A stretch of 64,000 nucleotides of DNA, taken from positions 14,322,001 to 14,386,000 of the forward strand of contig JAYESD010000001.1 in the NCBI GenBank assembly GCA_036927565.1, in the 5' to 3' direction. The DNA comes from Tuctoria greenei. Lineage: Eukaryota > Streptophyta > Magnoliopsida > Poales > Poaceae. Both the position numbers and the translations under genes were made by a program. The notes beneath the pieces were generated by a model. The model was not told the DNA's origin, did no database searches, and saw only the letters and a list, made by a program, of their open reading frames with translations. Below, piece by piece: positions 10,093 through 22,100 of the stretch (positions are counted from its first letter, which is position 1; each line of letters opens with the position of its first letter).

Positions 10093-10583
10093 AAAGATTT
10101 CCAGAACCTAAATCGGACAAGTCCACTCTTAGCCGGACAAGTTCGATATTTCAGGACACCTAGGGTTTCCTACACGCAGCACACCAGACTAGTCCGGTGT
10201 CCACCACGGACTAGTCCGATCTTTCTAAGCCCTAACGCTAACTTTTGGAAACCCCAAATAAATAGGTGTCACGACCCATCTTTCACATCTCTCGACCCCC
10301 TGCGCCGTCACACCTTCCAAGAGCCTAGAAAACACCTCTCCCCATGAAATCCAATACAAGAAAGATCAATCCCTTGAGGATACACTTTGCATGATTGGAG
10401 AGACACGTTTTTTCACTCATTGAGCTTTTGGTTTGATTCCCTAACACACTCCTGGGATTTTCATTGTGATCTTAAGAGTGTGTTCTTGGTGGTGTTCATC
10501 TTGTAATCTTGGGGAGCCCTCAACTTGTGAGAAGGCCCCTTGAATTTGGTTGTTTGCCATTTGTGATTAGTGAAGAGGATTGG
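10093..10583 (+). mobile_element. Sirevirus LTR fragment inside the gypsy block
   Basis: From AAAGATTTCCAGAACCTAAA onward this matches Sirevirus 5' LTR 1695-2166, including the TATA box and the terminal GAGGATTGG where the gypsy LTR begins again. It carries one extra motif unit (GGACAAGTCC near 10113) compared with the left copy. It must derive from the same gypsy-in-copia junction as 2166/2167, so it marks a tandem duplication rather than a new insertion. Confidence 0.88.
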
Positions 10584-10706
10584 TGTAACACCCTCATTTT
10601 CATGCATCATGCCTTGCATACACTCATATACATGTTTAACATTAACCCACAAAAAGAGGAACGAGTTTAAAATTGATTTGAAGCAAAACCGCACTTAAAA
10701 TGCAGG

Positions 10707-11035
10707 AAAGTGCAGGCTAGTCTGATTTTACTGAGGACTAGTTTGATTTCTCTCTGACTAAAAATGGACTTGTCTATTTTTGCTGCGGACTATTCCGATT
10801 TTGCCTCTGGAAACTTTTGGACTTGTCTGATTTTGTGCGGACTAGTCCGATATTCCAAGAATCCTTGAAAATTTGCTAAGTCCCTGGACTTTTCTGGACT
10901 AGTCCGGTGTTCCAGCGGACTTGTCCGTTTTCCTCTCTGACTAAAGTCGGACTTGTCCGATTTTTGGCAAGACTTGTCCGATTTTTTTTCTGTACAACTT
11001 TGGACTAGTCCGGTCCTTTTCGGACTTGTCTGATA
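10707..11035. repeat. Palindromic motif array in the second gypsy LTR copy
   Basis: This is the same array as at 2290-2625, with independent point decay (for example GGACTAGTTTG near 10736 and GGACTATTCCG near 10788). Confidence 0.85.
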
Positions 11036-11200
11036 TTTCGCGACTTCGAGTTGATCTTTTGTTTTACGACTTGTTTCTTGGGTTTCATGTTAAGTGGGCC
11101 TAGGGATGTCGTGCCCAACTGTTTTAGAGCCCATGTGGGACTCTAAACCGGCCTCTACTCCTCTCAAACTCGAAATCCATCTAACCCTAGCCTCCACCTC

Positions 11201-11208
11201 TATATAAA
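11201..11208 (+). promoter_or_regulatory. TATA box of the second gypsy LTR copy
   Basis: TATATAAA is conserved with 2783-2790, in the same CCACCTC...CAACCCC context. Confidence 0.6.
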
Positions 11209-12442
11209 CAACCCCACCCCTTTGCTTGACATCTATTTGCCACTTTTCCACCCCACCCAAACCCCTAGTTCGTGGAGAGCCACCACCAAGGAGGGAGGAG
11301 GAGATCCCAAGCAAGAAGAAGAAGATGATGAAACGAAAGTGGATCAAGATCTCCATCAAATTTCGTTCTTCATCACCAATTCATCTCCAAGTTCAACCCC
11401 AACCCTAGATCATCAAGATCCAAGTGTTACCTCCAAGTTTCTTGATTCATTGGAGTCCTAAACACCTGGTATACCTTCTATTCTCTTTTCCTTATGAGAA
11501 TTCCACCCCTAATCTCCAAATTTGATTTAGAAAACCCTAGTTCGCTAGTTCTGTGAAGTGCGGACTAGTCTGGCCTTCTGCAGACTAGTCCGATTTTGCT
11601 CACTAAGTTGTGTTTAATTGATTCTAAAAGTAGATCTAATCAAATCCAAACCTGTATAAACTTGTTAAAAACTATTAGAACTAGTTAGTGATCATTAAAA
11701 GCAATCTATTAACAAGTTCTACCTTGCATTTGCATTAATCATGCATGTCATGTCATATTGAGTAATATTTGTGCACTCTTTGATCGTGTTTCTTGTATTG
11801 TATAATTATTCTACGGATTAGACGGATTTGCGCTAGAGAGTGCCGCGGAGGATCTCCAACACCAAGAGTTTGAAGAAGTTGACCCGAAGCAACCGCAAGA
11901 GCAAGGCAAGTGTCCTTGAAGCATATTGATCCTGTTTTGAAATAAATGTTTTGTTTGCAAAATTGCATGCTTGTGTCAATTTGATTGGAAATCCTATGGT
12001 AGGAAGTTTACTAGTTTTGCTGACCACCCTTGTCACCTGGAATATATGGTAGAGAGTCCGGAAGGGCTTTTACCTTTTGCTTCGCTTAATCAACTGGGAT
12101 GGGAAAACAACTAAACCACTCAACTTAATTATGCATAGATGAGATTATGGTTAACATGAACTGGTTAATATTATAAGGTAATGGGTGATCTAAGCAAGCC
12201 TGGTATGTGGATGGTTTGGATGTTATGGTGGTTTTGCTTGCTTTAGATCTAAGGACCGGTTCGTGGAGCGACCATCCAGGATTTACAATGCCACCATAAG
12301 GCCAAGTATGGGTGCCGTGTAGCTGATTAATTAGGGCTTTGCCAGTGCTATTTGGACCATTAGGGATGCTCGGGGAAGGGGTAGTCAGATTGAGTTTGTT
12401 GATGATTGGTGGGACTACCCTGGGATCCGAATGGCTCAAGAT

Positions 12443-12942
12443 CACTACAGGAATACAGGGAGGGGAGAGGAGGGATTACCTTGCTTGTGGCGGCCGGGCG
12501 GCGACGGCGGGGCGGCCGGGCGGCGTCGGGCGGCCGGGCAGCGACGGCGGGGCGGCGACGGGGCGGCGGCGGCGGGGCGGCGGCGGCTCGGGTCGACGGC
12601 GTCGGTTGGGAAAAGGAGAGCGCGCGTGAAATGAGAGCGCGCACCGCTCGCGCGGTTAGGTTAAACAACTACTTACGTCGGCCCGACTTACTTACGTCGG
12701 CCAACGTCAGGGCCGACGTAAGTTAGGCTTAACTTACGTCGGCCAATTAACTTACGTCGGCTATGGGCCGAGGCCGACGTGGGTAATTTTTATTACTGTC
12801 GGTCCATATACTTACGTCGGTCTGCCGACGTAATTTATTTAACTTACGTCGGCTACCAGGGACCGACGTAAGTTACTTACTTACGTCGGCCAGCCGACGT
12901 AAGTTGCTCTGGCCGACGTAAGTGATCGATATTCCTGTAGTG
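12443..12942. mobile_element. Non-autonomous CACTA (En/Spm) element, 500 bp
   Basis: The ends are CACTACAGGAATA and TATTCCTGTAGTG, a 13-bp inverted repeat with the diagnostic CACTA start, flanked by the 3-bp duplication GAT (12440-12442 and 12943-12945). The empty site is visible in the 5' LTR near 4020. The right half holds about ten copies of ACTTACGTCGGC in both orientations, the subterminal-repeat pattern that CACTA transposases bind. The left half is a GC-rich stretch of GGCGGCGACGGCGGGG-like words. No transposase is present; the apparent Ala/Arg-rich frames across it reflect composition. Confidence 0.9.
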
Positions 12943-13896
12943 GATGGAGCCCTTGGTTGAAGATGTGCTCAGTGGGAGACATCGGCACCGGTGAAACCTC
13001 AGTGGGTTCTAAATAGGCTAGTAATCCCTTTGTAAAGGCTATTTTGTGATCTCTTGGCCACACACCTAAGGAAGTGTGAGACGGCATAATTGAGATTCTA
13101 TAGTCAACGAAAGGTGATGAAATCACAAACACGTGGGTAAAGTGGTATAAACTCAGCAGAGTGTGTCTAAAACTATCATAATAGTCGTGATCCCAGTTAT
13201 GAGCAACCTGGACCCTCACATGATTAGAGGGAACTCAGAATTGGGATGGTATTATGGTTATGGATGGTATTATGAGTATGGATGGTTATGAATTAATTTC
13301 TGGTATTGAATATGGATATTGGTATATGATGATGGATATGGAATATGGACTGGTATTATGATAACTACATGGCTTATGATGGGTTTATTTCATATACATA
13401 TAATATATTGCTTTTCAAATGTTTTACTGTACTTTTTGGCACTCAGCCATTATTATATTCGTCATTTGAAACAGCCACATGTCATACTTTCCACACTTGC
13501 TGAGTACGACATGTACTCACTCTTGCAATCCACCCCAACAGTTGCAGGTCAGGATTGTGAGTTAATGGCGATAATGCAGAGTTCTAGGCCGTGTCTACTG
13601 TTAGCTTTGCCTGTGGTGTTGATTGGAGCTGCGCTATACCCTATTGCTTATGCTACCTAGCTATTTAGTTTGCTTAATTAGAGTATTTCCGCTGCATTAG
13701 TTGAACTTGTCATTAATATTCATTAGAGTTTGTATTCGAGGATATGGTTTGTTTAATAAAATTTGGTTAGTTAGTCTTGCTCTGTGGTAATTTTCTGTAT
13801 ACTCTTTTGTGAATGCACTCGTGTATGTGTGTTGAACATCCTCGGCACACATATGCATTCACTTGGTTCCTTTTCGGAATCGGGTGTCATAATTGG

Positions 13897-14348
13897 CCTC
13901 CGTGGCGATCCGACGAGGGTAGGGTTGGAGAAGACCTCGTCCTTTTGTGGACTTCTCAACATGGACGTAAGTTGCCTCTGTGGGAACCGAACCACGGGAT
14001 AAAGTGCTTGTGTTCTTACTTTGCTCATATTGTTCTTACTCTTCATACCTATCTAGGGTTTCAATCAATCTTGTTCAATTTACGTTGAAACATTGAATAT
14101 TAGATTAACTTGTAGTACTTCCTTGTTCATAGTAGTGTAACACTTCAATTACAAGTATATTTCCGCTGCATACATCCTAGGATCAAGATAATCGATCAAA
14201 TTTGATCAATCTAGTCGGTACACACCGGACTAGTCCGCACTCGACCGGACTAGTCCGATATCTCGGGATTTGATCAATTTGTTAAGTGTTGTAGGATCCG
14301 ACTAAAAAGAAAAAGGCCTATTCACCACCCCCCTGTAGGCCACATTCA
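13897..14348 (+). mobile_element. Sirevirus 5' LTR, right part
   Basis: It resumes with CCTCCGTGGCGATC right after the duplicated ATTGG (13892-13896) and runs to CCACATTCA, matching 33840-34289 of the 3' LTR. Two palindromic motif copies lie near 14227-14255, close to the LTR end. The two parts together give about 1.55 kb, equal to the 3' LTR. Confidence 0.9.
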
Positions 14349-14350
14349 AT

Positions 14351-14362
14351 TGGTATCAGAGC
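14351..14362 (+). other. Primer-binding site (initiator Met tRNA) of the Sirevirus
   Basis: TGGTATCAGAGC lies two bases after the 5' LTR end at 14348, the usual arrangement for Ty1/copia elements of plants. Confidence 0.9.
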
Positions 14363-14400
14363 AGGTTTCTTCAAAAGAAGATTAATCGCTCGAAGAGGTC

Positions 14401-15137
14401 ATGTCGGACATGGAGGACGTACAAAAGAGAATCAACCAAGAGAAGATTGAAGAAGAAAAGAACCAAAAACTGGATAGGCTCCTCGAGGCGATTCAAGACT
14501 TCGAGGATGACGATGAGGAGACGCTGGAACTAAAGGCGTTCCTAAGGAAGAAAACCCTCTCCAAGGGAAAAGTGAAGATTGAAGATGAGAAGAAGAAGAA
14601 GGGGAATAGTCACACCGACTACTCCCGATATCCTTTCAACTACAATCGTCTTAACTCTAGCAATAATCACTACTTATCTATTCCACTTGGAAAAGCCCCA
14701 CATTTTGATGGCAATGGCTACTTAATGTGGAGGCAGAACATGAAAATGCACTTTATTTCTCTCAATCCAACTTTGTGGCATATTCTATGTACATGAATAG
14801 ATATCCCCGACGATGATGAGGAGCTCACACCTAGACAAGAGCAAGCAATCCATCGAAATGCCCAAGCTGCTGCAGTCATCACCACATCACTTAGTCGGGA
14901 CGAGTTCACAAAGGTTGATGGACTCGAGATCGCAAAGAAGATATGGTATACATTGCAAACCGCACATGAAGGTGATCGTCATGTGCGAGAAGCGAAGATT
15001 AAAATGATTGAAGGCGAATTGGGAAGATTCGCCATTGAAGAAGATGAGTCACCACAAGACATGTACAACCGCCTAAAGACACTCATCAACTAGGTTCGAG
15101 CATACGGAAGCAAGAAGTGGAATGACCATGAGGTGGT
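14401..15137 (+). pseudogene. Sirevirus gag, N-terminal part (split by the Athila-type insertion)
   Basis: ATG at 14401. The first 60 residues are highly charged (Glu/Lys-rich, coiled-coil-like). The copia gag core follows: APHFDGNGYLMWRQNMKMHF, then WHILCT, LSRDEFTKVDGLEIAKKIW and DMYNRLKTLIN. Stops at 14794-14796 (TGA) and 15091-15093 (TAG, where Gln is expected) interrupt an otherwise continuous frame. The frame reaches WNDHEVV at 15137 and resumes as VKLILGAF at 24849. The breakpoint is an exact insertion with no loss of coding sequence. Confidence 0.88.
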
Positions 15138-16365
15138 TTTTGGTATTTCTTAACACCACAGAGTTATCCGCAAGCGCACAGAAATATCTTTGTAGCACTT
15201 CCCCTTAAGGAGTATTCCCAAGGGTATCGAATCCAAAGAACGTGTGTGCTAATCTTTTGAACTAGCTCACCCAAGGACACAAAGTTGTTTGGTAGGCAAG
15301 GAACGGAGAGGAATTAAAAGTATTGATCCTAATTCAAGGTAGTTTCCAGTAGATGCTTGCCTCGGACACGGGCTTAATCCTAGCAATACTAGGATGACTC
15401 CCGCCAAGAGCCTATGGCATAGCCGAACGTGGAGGATTACGAAGGACAGATAGGGATGTCACCACCTACTGCCTACCTCTTCAATCCGTGGGTCTACGAG
15501 ATATCCACTGATGATTTATAACCTAAGCACCACGCTTACGTTCTAAATCACTACTCTAGTTGTTTCGAACACAAAGCTACAACTAGAGCCTCTAATGAAT
15601 TAAAGCAGTGAACCCACAAGTAACTACTTGTGCAAACTACTAAGAATAAAATATCAAACTTGTATTTAATTCACAAAGGCTTACTTGATTGAGTAAAACC
15701 TTTGTAGGGGTACAAGTGTAGAAGAGGGACTTGACAAGCCCAAGCCTCCTTCTCCGAGACTCTTCACCACACTCTCCTTCTACTTTGGTAGCCTCTAGGA
15801 CTACTCTAAACCTTTGGAGTGTAGTACTATTCTCAACTTTTGGTGTGTGTGAGAAGTGAGGTGAGGGGGTCTATTTATAGGTGGAGAAGGGTCGATTCCC
15901 GCCAAAATTAATGCGCGAATCAGTCAACATTGACTCCAGGGAGCCGGGAGGAGCCAACATGCGTCATTTGACTGGGTTTGGCGCCAGGAAGGGGTCGGCC
16001 GAACCCCTGGTTTGGCCGACCTAGTCAAGCCTCCCATCGGGGAGTGCTTCCTCCAGGTGGCTTCCAGGTGGGCCCCCTTGATGTATATGGGTGCAACACT
16101 GTTGGATCTCCTCGTATTCTTTTGTTTGTGGGCCATTTGATCCATTTGTTGCCACGTGTCATCGCCTGATTCGTTGAAATCCGTTTTCATGGATTCATCT
16201 CTCCATGTTTTGGTATTTTGGGTAATAATTCACCTGCATACGAATAAACACCAACACTTGTGGAATTGGGTTAGTGTATAGCCGTACCACTATGTTTTGT
16301 GTTTCTTTTATGCACATTATGAGGTGAATTGACGGTCAAAATATGGTACTTAAGGACCGTCAACA
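15138..16365 (-). mobile_element. Athila-type 3' LTR (left copy)
   Basis: The left copy aligns base for base with 23619-24845, with scattered substitutions. It is downstream in element orientation, next to the purine tract. Its plus-strand first dinucleotide is TT rather than TG, a mutation of the terminal CA. A minus-strand TATA box lies at 15872-15879. Confidence 0.9.
15872..15879 (-). promoter_or_regulatory. TATA box of the left Athila-type LTR
   Basis: TATTTATA on plus reads TATAAATA on minus and is conserved in the other LTR at 24353-24360. Confidence 0.6.
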
Positions 16366-16381
16366 AACTCCCCCACACTTA
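16366..16381 (-). other. Polypurine tract of the Athila-type element
   Basis: Minus strand TAAGTGTGGGGGAGTT abuts the LTR at 16365. This tract, preceded by a GAGGACGAGCAAAGG-like segment, is a hallmark of Athila-like elements in grasses. Confidence 0.85.
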
Positions 16382-17962
16382 GTCCTTTGCTCGTCCTCAA
16401 GTGAAGGCAAGAAGAACTAGAATGTTGTCATGAATTTGCTATAAGGTAGAAAATAAGGATACTAGATATTTCAACTTATACCTGAATTCATGGATCCCCT
16501 TTGTGTATGTGGCTACCACATCAATCTTGGGTGTTTGAAAAGTGGAACGGTTAGAATGAAGTTCCCTTGGATCATTCTCTGATGAAATGATTTGGCAATT
16601 GCTATATTTGAAAGTCATAGGAACATTTCCCCTTGCCTTCTCGATCGAAATCTCTCAAAGTGTTTGAGTCCTCACCATGGCATGTTTTACCAATTCTTGT
16701 CCCTATACTAAAAGTGGCTATATCTGGAGCTTGGTAGGGATGAATGTGGCACACATTTGCAATGCATATGTTACTAAGTCAAAAACTTGATCCTATGAGA
16801 GACTTATGCAATGAACAAAGTGAAGGGAAAATTCTTGTGCACATGAATGGAATGGAGGGGTGAGGTGATAACTCCCATAAATTTGCTCTTTTTGTTAAGG
16901 ATGAAACATGGCTACTTTTTTTGAGCACTCTTACTCTTTTTCAAGAGTGGATGCTTTTTCTTTTTCTTGTAGCCATTTGTTCTACTCCTTTTTATTTTTA
17001 GAAAGGCTTTCATTTGTATTGTATGAAGTTTCTTTTTGACGGATGGGTAATCGATGGATGCAAACTTTCACTGTGAGAAATTTTGCATGAATGAAGTGCA
17101 CAAGAGTTTTCAATTCAAAAAGTTCATGCATGTCACTCAATTGGGTCACGGGTTTGACAAAGTTCAATGAAAAACAAAGTGGCATATGCTTGTGGTTTTC
17201 AATGAATGTATCATATGGCCTTGGTGGGTATATAAATTTCCAATGAGAGATTTAGGCAAAGTTCAAGACTTCAAATGGTTACAAATGTCAAAATCAACTT
17301 CAAGCAAAAGGATGGTTTCTAAAGAACTCATTTACCATATCACACTAGTCAAATACCTAGATGATGTGTTTTTCCTATTAAATTATGGATATCATAAACA
17401 AGGTAATGAATTGAAATATAAAGTATTCAAATTTTCAGCTTAAGCAAATTCTTGACTACCAAATTTTTTTTCAATTTGTTTAGTTGATTCATTTTTGATA
17501 TGCAATGAATAATATGAAAGCAACTCAAACAGCAGGGTAGCGCATAAAATTGGGGAAAAGAAATCCAAACTGATTTTATGGAGCGAAACAGAGTCGTACA
17601 GTGCAGAAAACAAGTCGGCCGACCAAGGGGTTCGGCCGACCTCCTGTTGGCTCTTCTATGGCTCTGTTTTGTCGTGTCGTTTTGCTCATTTGGTCGCGAC
17701 GTGTTTGATATCAACGTTGATTTTTCACGTTGGGATTTCGTGACTTGGAGACATGTTTCCCCCACACTTGTTTCCTTAATTCTTTATTCAACAAAATAAA
17801 CTAAAGGGGGAACTTTACCAGTGTTAGATGAATCGGTAAGTTCACTTTATTGAAATCAAAATATGGGGATGCTTACATTATTTAACCTAGCTTTAGAAAA
17901 CAAATGTTTTTTTTAAATAAAATCCTAAGTAGTAAGCATCCTATGCCGTCGGGACATCTAAA
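16382..17962 (-). other. Non-coding 3' region of the Athila-type element
   Basis: 1.6 kb, AT-rich, between the third ORF and the purine tract. I see no convincing reading frame on either strand; the short frames near 17186-17443 and 17427-17765 have no recognisable motif. Long non-coding 3' regions are common in this lineage. Confidence 0.6.
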
Positions 17963-18823
17963 CTATGGTGCGTTGTAGATGTCGGGCTCCCCGACGGCAT
18001 TGCACAAGCGCCGCAGTTTGGCGCTCATGCCATGGCGAACATCGTCAATCTCCTCCTTGAGGGCCATGATATCGTCCTTCAGTTCCGCCCTCTCGATGCG
18101 CCCTTCAGCCACCAAGTCAGTCAGCTTCTTATTCTCCAAGCAGAGAGAAGCGAACTCCTTGGTCAGCTGTGCCACTTTAGGGGCACGAGGAGAGTCCTCA
18201 TTACTGCCCTCGAACTAATCGGGTGGCCCGTTGATGGCAGGTGCTGGGACGTGTCGCCTAATCTTGGAGGGCGACGAGCTCGTCGACTCCTTCATCGCCA
18301 GATTATCCATGCGATTGAATAGGCCCTTAGCGTAGCCTCCTTCGGGTTTGCGCACCCCGTGGATAAGAAAGTGATCTTCCATGTGTTCTGGCGAGGTACA
18401 GGTGGGCATCTTGTAGTGGTGGCTCACTACATCGCCCTTCTTAGTCTTCAGTGTGTACATGAACTCCTCGTCGGGTAGCACTGGTGGTAGAGACTCATCT
18501 TTCCCATGGAAAAGACGTGTCTTGACTGGTTTCAATCCAACCAAAGTCGGACGGCATGGCGTCGTCGACTTCATCGGTGTTCTCCGAAGGGAGAGCGACT
18601 GTATAGTGCTACGGGGTGTAGGGCTGCGCCCGCGTGAAGTCGTCGCAGGCGGGATCATGGCAAGGGGCTTGACATCGATCGCCATGACGGACTCCAAGGC
18701 GAGGGAAGTTTTGTCGTTGGCCAGTGTAATGTCCCCACTCAGGTTGAAAGTTGAGCTGGAGGAGGCGTGAGGCACAATCTTCTTGTTGGCCATGACGAGG
18801 ACGGGAGGATGATGATGATTCAA
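17963..18823 (-). pseudogene. Third ORF of the Athila-type element (env-position protein of unknown function, one in-frame stop)
   Basis: It reads from about 18823 (the likelier start is the MANKK codon at 18793) to 17963, with a single in-frame TAG just after residue PPD near 18213. The N-terminal 200 residues are Ser/Pro/basic-rich with a central GDVVSHHYKMPTCTSPEHMEDHF segment. After the stop, a helical segment (LTKEFASLCLENKKLTDL...LKDDIMALKEEIDDV) looks like a coiled coil. The position after integrase matches the env-like ORF of Athila elements, but I see no signal peptide or transmembrane segment, so an envelope role is not supported by the sequence. Confidence 0.55.
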
Positions 18824-19149
18824 TGAGGTGTATAACTTTCCTACTGTTTCCGTCCTTTAAGTAGGTAGGGAACGACGCGTTTCACCGAGGATTTTGTGGA
18901 GGATATCGAGGAGGATCAACACGAGAAAATAGAACGTGAATGGCGCGAAGGGAGATTCGGCCGACCCTAGGGTTCGACCGACCCCCTTCTGGCTTCGTTC
19001 GGGCCACACATTCTCGGGTCGATTAAATGGGCCTCATAGATGAAGAATTGGACGGGCCCATTAGTTGGATGTGGAGAATTTAAACAGAATTGAAAGAAAT
19101 GGCATGGAAATTGATTAGATTTACCACGTCAATTTCTTTTTCTGTATCC

Positions 19150-22100
19150 TTTTGGGAATCGAGAAATAGTTTGAGTCAGTGCCCATTCACTTTGAATAGT
19201 TGACCGTCATCACCTTGGAGTGAGATTGCTCCATGGGATGAAGTCTCTACTAAAGTGAAGGGTCCTTCCCATTTACTTCAAAGCTTTCTATGTCCAAAGA
19301 GTTTAACCCTAGAGTTAAAGAGTAAAACTTTATCTCCAGGTTTGAACTCTTTCGGTGTAATCCTCTTATCATGCCATCTTTTGGTTCTCTCTTTATAAAT
19401 TCTAGCACTATGGTATGCCTTATCTCTCCATTCCTCCAACTCAGAGATTTGCTTCAACCGGTGATTTCCAGCTTCATTAAGATTCATGTTCCACCGCTTG
19501 ATGGCCCAATACGCTCTATGTTCCAATTCTAAGGGAAGATGTCAAGTCTTCCCATAGACAAGTTTGAAAGGAGACATGTCGATAGGTGTCTTGTAGGCAG
19601 TACGATATGCCCACAATGCGTCGGGTAGCTTTTGCTTCCATCCCGTTCCCATTTCCAAGACAGACTTTTGCAGAATATTCTTAATTTGCTTATTAAATGT
19701 TTTTGCTTGACCATTTGTATGTGGGTGGTATGGGGTAGCAATGTTATGCTGGACTCCAATTTCCCTTAAAAAGTTCCCGAATGTCTTATCTTTGAAATGA
19801 GACCCTCAACGGGGAGTTCCAAAGCGTGGGAAAATGATCTCATGGAACATTTTCCTTGCTTGCTTGGAATCAACATTTTTGCATGGCAATGCTTCTACCC
19901 ATTTTGACACATAATCGACGGCAACCAGAATATACTCGCAATCATAAGACCTAGGAAAAGGTCCCATGAAATCAATACCCCATACATCAAATAATTCCAC
20001 TTGGAGATTGTATGTTAGGGGCATCACATCACGAGCAGAGATTCCTCCATGCTTCTGGCATTTCCAACATCTACGAATGAATTCCTTGGTATCTTCATAC
20101 ATTGAAGGCCAATAGAATACACTCTGCCAGATCTTTGCCTGAGTACGGTAAACGCCATAATGACCACCATAGGGGCCAACATGACAATTTTCTATAATTT
20201 TGGTGCCTTCGATTGATGGGACGCACCTTCTAAAAAGGCCATCGGCACATACTCGATAGAGGTAAGGGTCATCCCAAAGGTGTCTACGACTCTCATAAAT
20301 GATTTTCTTTTTGTTCTCCCCTGGTGGTACGTATCCCGTGACCATAAAGTTCACGAGATCCGCATACCAAGGGTGGAGTCTGTCACCTTGAGGAGCATAT
20401 CATCTCGTAGGAAGTCATTGATAGGTATGTGACTTTCATACGTGAAAGATGATCTGCTACTGAATTCTCTACTCCTTTCTTATCTCTTATTTCCAGATCA
20501 AATTCTTGGAGTAGAAGAATCCATCGAATTAGCCTGGGTTTAGCATCCTTTTTGGTAAGTAAATATTTCAAAGCAGCATGGTCTGTGTAGACTATGACCT
20601 TTGCTCCAACCAAATAGGATCTAAACTTGTCGATCGCAAAAACTACTGCTAGGAGCTCTTTCTCAGTTGTGGCATAATTGAGTTGGGCTCCTGTCAGAGT
20701 TTTGCTAGCGTAGGCTATTGCATGATGCTTTTTATCTTTGGTTTGGCCTAAGACCGCACCAACAGCAAAGTCATTGGCATCACACATGATTTCGAATGGC
20801 AGCGTCCAATCAGGAGGTTGGATAATTGGAGCTGAGATGAGTGCCTTTTTGAGTATATCAAATGATTTAAGGCATTCATCATCGAAATCAAAGTGAGCTT
20901 CTTTAGCTAATAGGTTGGTGAGGGGTCTAGCGATTTTGGAGAAATCCTTGAAAAATCGTCGGTAGAACCCCACATGACCTAAAAAGCTGCGGATTCCCTT
21001 AACATTGATAAGAGGTGGAAGTTTTTCAATAACTCCAGTTTTAGCTTTGTCCACCTCTATCCCTCTCTTGGACACCAAGTGTCCAAGAACGATGCCTTCC
21101 CGGACCATGAAATGTCACTTTTCCCAATTGAGCACAAGGTCCTTCTCCTGACATCTTTGTAAGACCCTGTCTAAATTTTCTAGACAATGATCAAAAGTTT
21201 TTCCATACACAGAGAAATCATCCATGGAAACTTCTATGATATCCTCGATCATGTCTGAAAATATAGACATCATGCATCTCTGGAAAGAGGTAGGAGTGTT
21301 ACACAGTCCAAAGGACATACGCTGGTAGGCATAGGTCCCGTAAGGACATGTGAACGTGGTCTTACTTTGATCATCGGGATGGATAGGAATTTGATTGTAT
21401 CCCGAATACCCATCAAGGAAACAGAAGTAGGAGTGTTTTGCCAATCGCTCTAACATCTCATCGATGAAGGGCAATGGAAAATGGTCTTTCCTTGTTGCCT
21501 TGTTATGTTTTCGGTTGTCAATGCACATCCTCCATCCCGTGACGGTCCGTTGAGGAATTAATTCATTCCTATTGTTTTGAATGACCATCATAACTCCCTT
21601 CTTAGGCACTACTTGAACTTGACTTACCCATTCACTATGAGGAACAGTGTAAATAAGCCCGGCATGCAGAAGTTTCCAGACTTCTTTCTTGACAACTTAC
21701 CGCATCGCATTATTCAATCGCCTTTGAGGTTCCCTTGAGGGGACACTCTTAGGGTCAATAGGAATACGATGGGTGCATAACGCTGGACTAATTCCCTTGA
21801 GATCCTGAAGTGAATATTCAAAAACATCTCTATGCCTTTCTAACATGGCTATGAGTTTGAGCGTTTCATCATCTGAAAGCTTGTCACTTATGATGATAGG
21901 GGCTTCCAAATCGCCATAACGTAGGCCTCGAGGTAGAATCTTGAGCTCAACATGAGGTTTTGGGGAGGGCTCTTCTTTTGGCAATTCAATTTCCTCCTGA
22001 AATTCATCCTCCTCTTGGACGAAGTCTTCTTCTCCTTTAATTTCAGGGGGTTCTAAAAATTGAAGAGTCCTAACCTCCTCCATTGGCTCATCGTAGATGG

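Larger units (their letters stand above)
2167..13891 (+). mobile_element. Tekay/Del-type Ty3/gypsy chromovirus with a rearranged 3' end
   Basis: TGTAACACCC... begins at 2167 and the far copy ends ...GTGTCATA at 13891 (final CA mutated to TA). A perfect 5-bp target duplication ATTGG flanks the whole block (2162-2166 and 13892-13896); the uninterrupted 3' LTR of the Sirevirus at 33821-33850 shows the empty site. Layout: 5' LTR, PBS, gag, pol with chromodomain-like tail, PPT, 297 bases of 3' LTR, 491 bases of Sirevirus LTR, then another complete gypsy LTR. Lineage is inferred from the long LTR, the iMet PBS, gag type and C-terminal tail. Confidence 0.88.
10584..13891 (+). mobile_element. Second complete Tekay-type LTR copy (about 2.8 kb plus a MITE)
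   Basis: It starts TGTAACACCC directly after a second copy of the Sirevirus target sequence ATTGG and ends GTGTCATA at 13891. Without the CACTA MITE and its 3-bp duplication it is about 2805 bp, against 2813 for the 5' LTR. No PBS or gag follows it; the Sirevirus 5' LTR resumes at once. It is therefore the true right end of the insertion, or a solo-LTR-like remnant after recombination. Confidence 0.88.

Noticed and set aside
12338..12726. Ala/Arg/Gly-rich open frames on both strands
   Set aside because: They cover the GC-rich block of the CACTA MITE; the frames come from repeated GGC/GAC words and have no domain.
17963..18823. Calling the Athila third ORF an envelope gene
   Set aside because: Position alone suggests it; no signal peptide, membrane span or cleavage motif is visible, so only the neutral description is kept.
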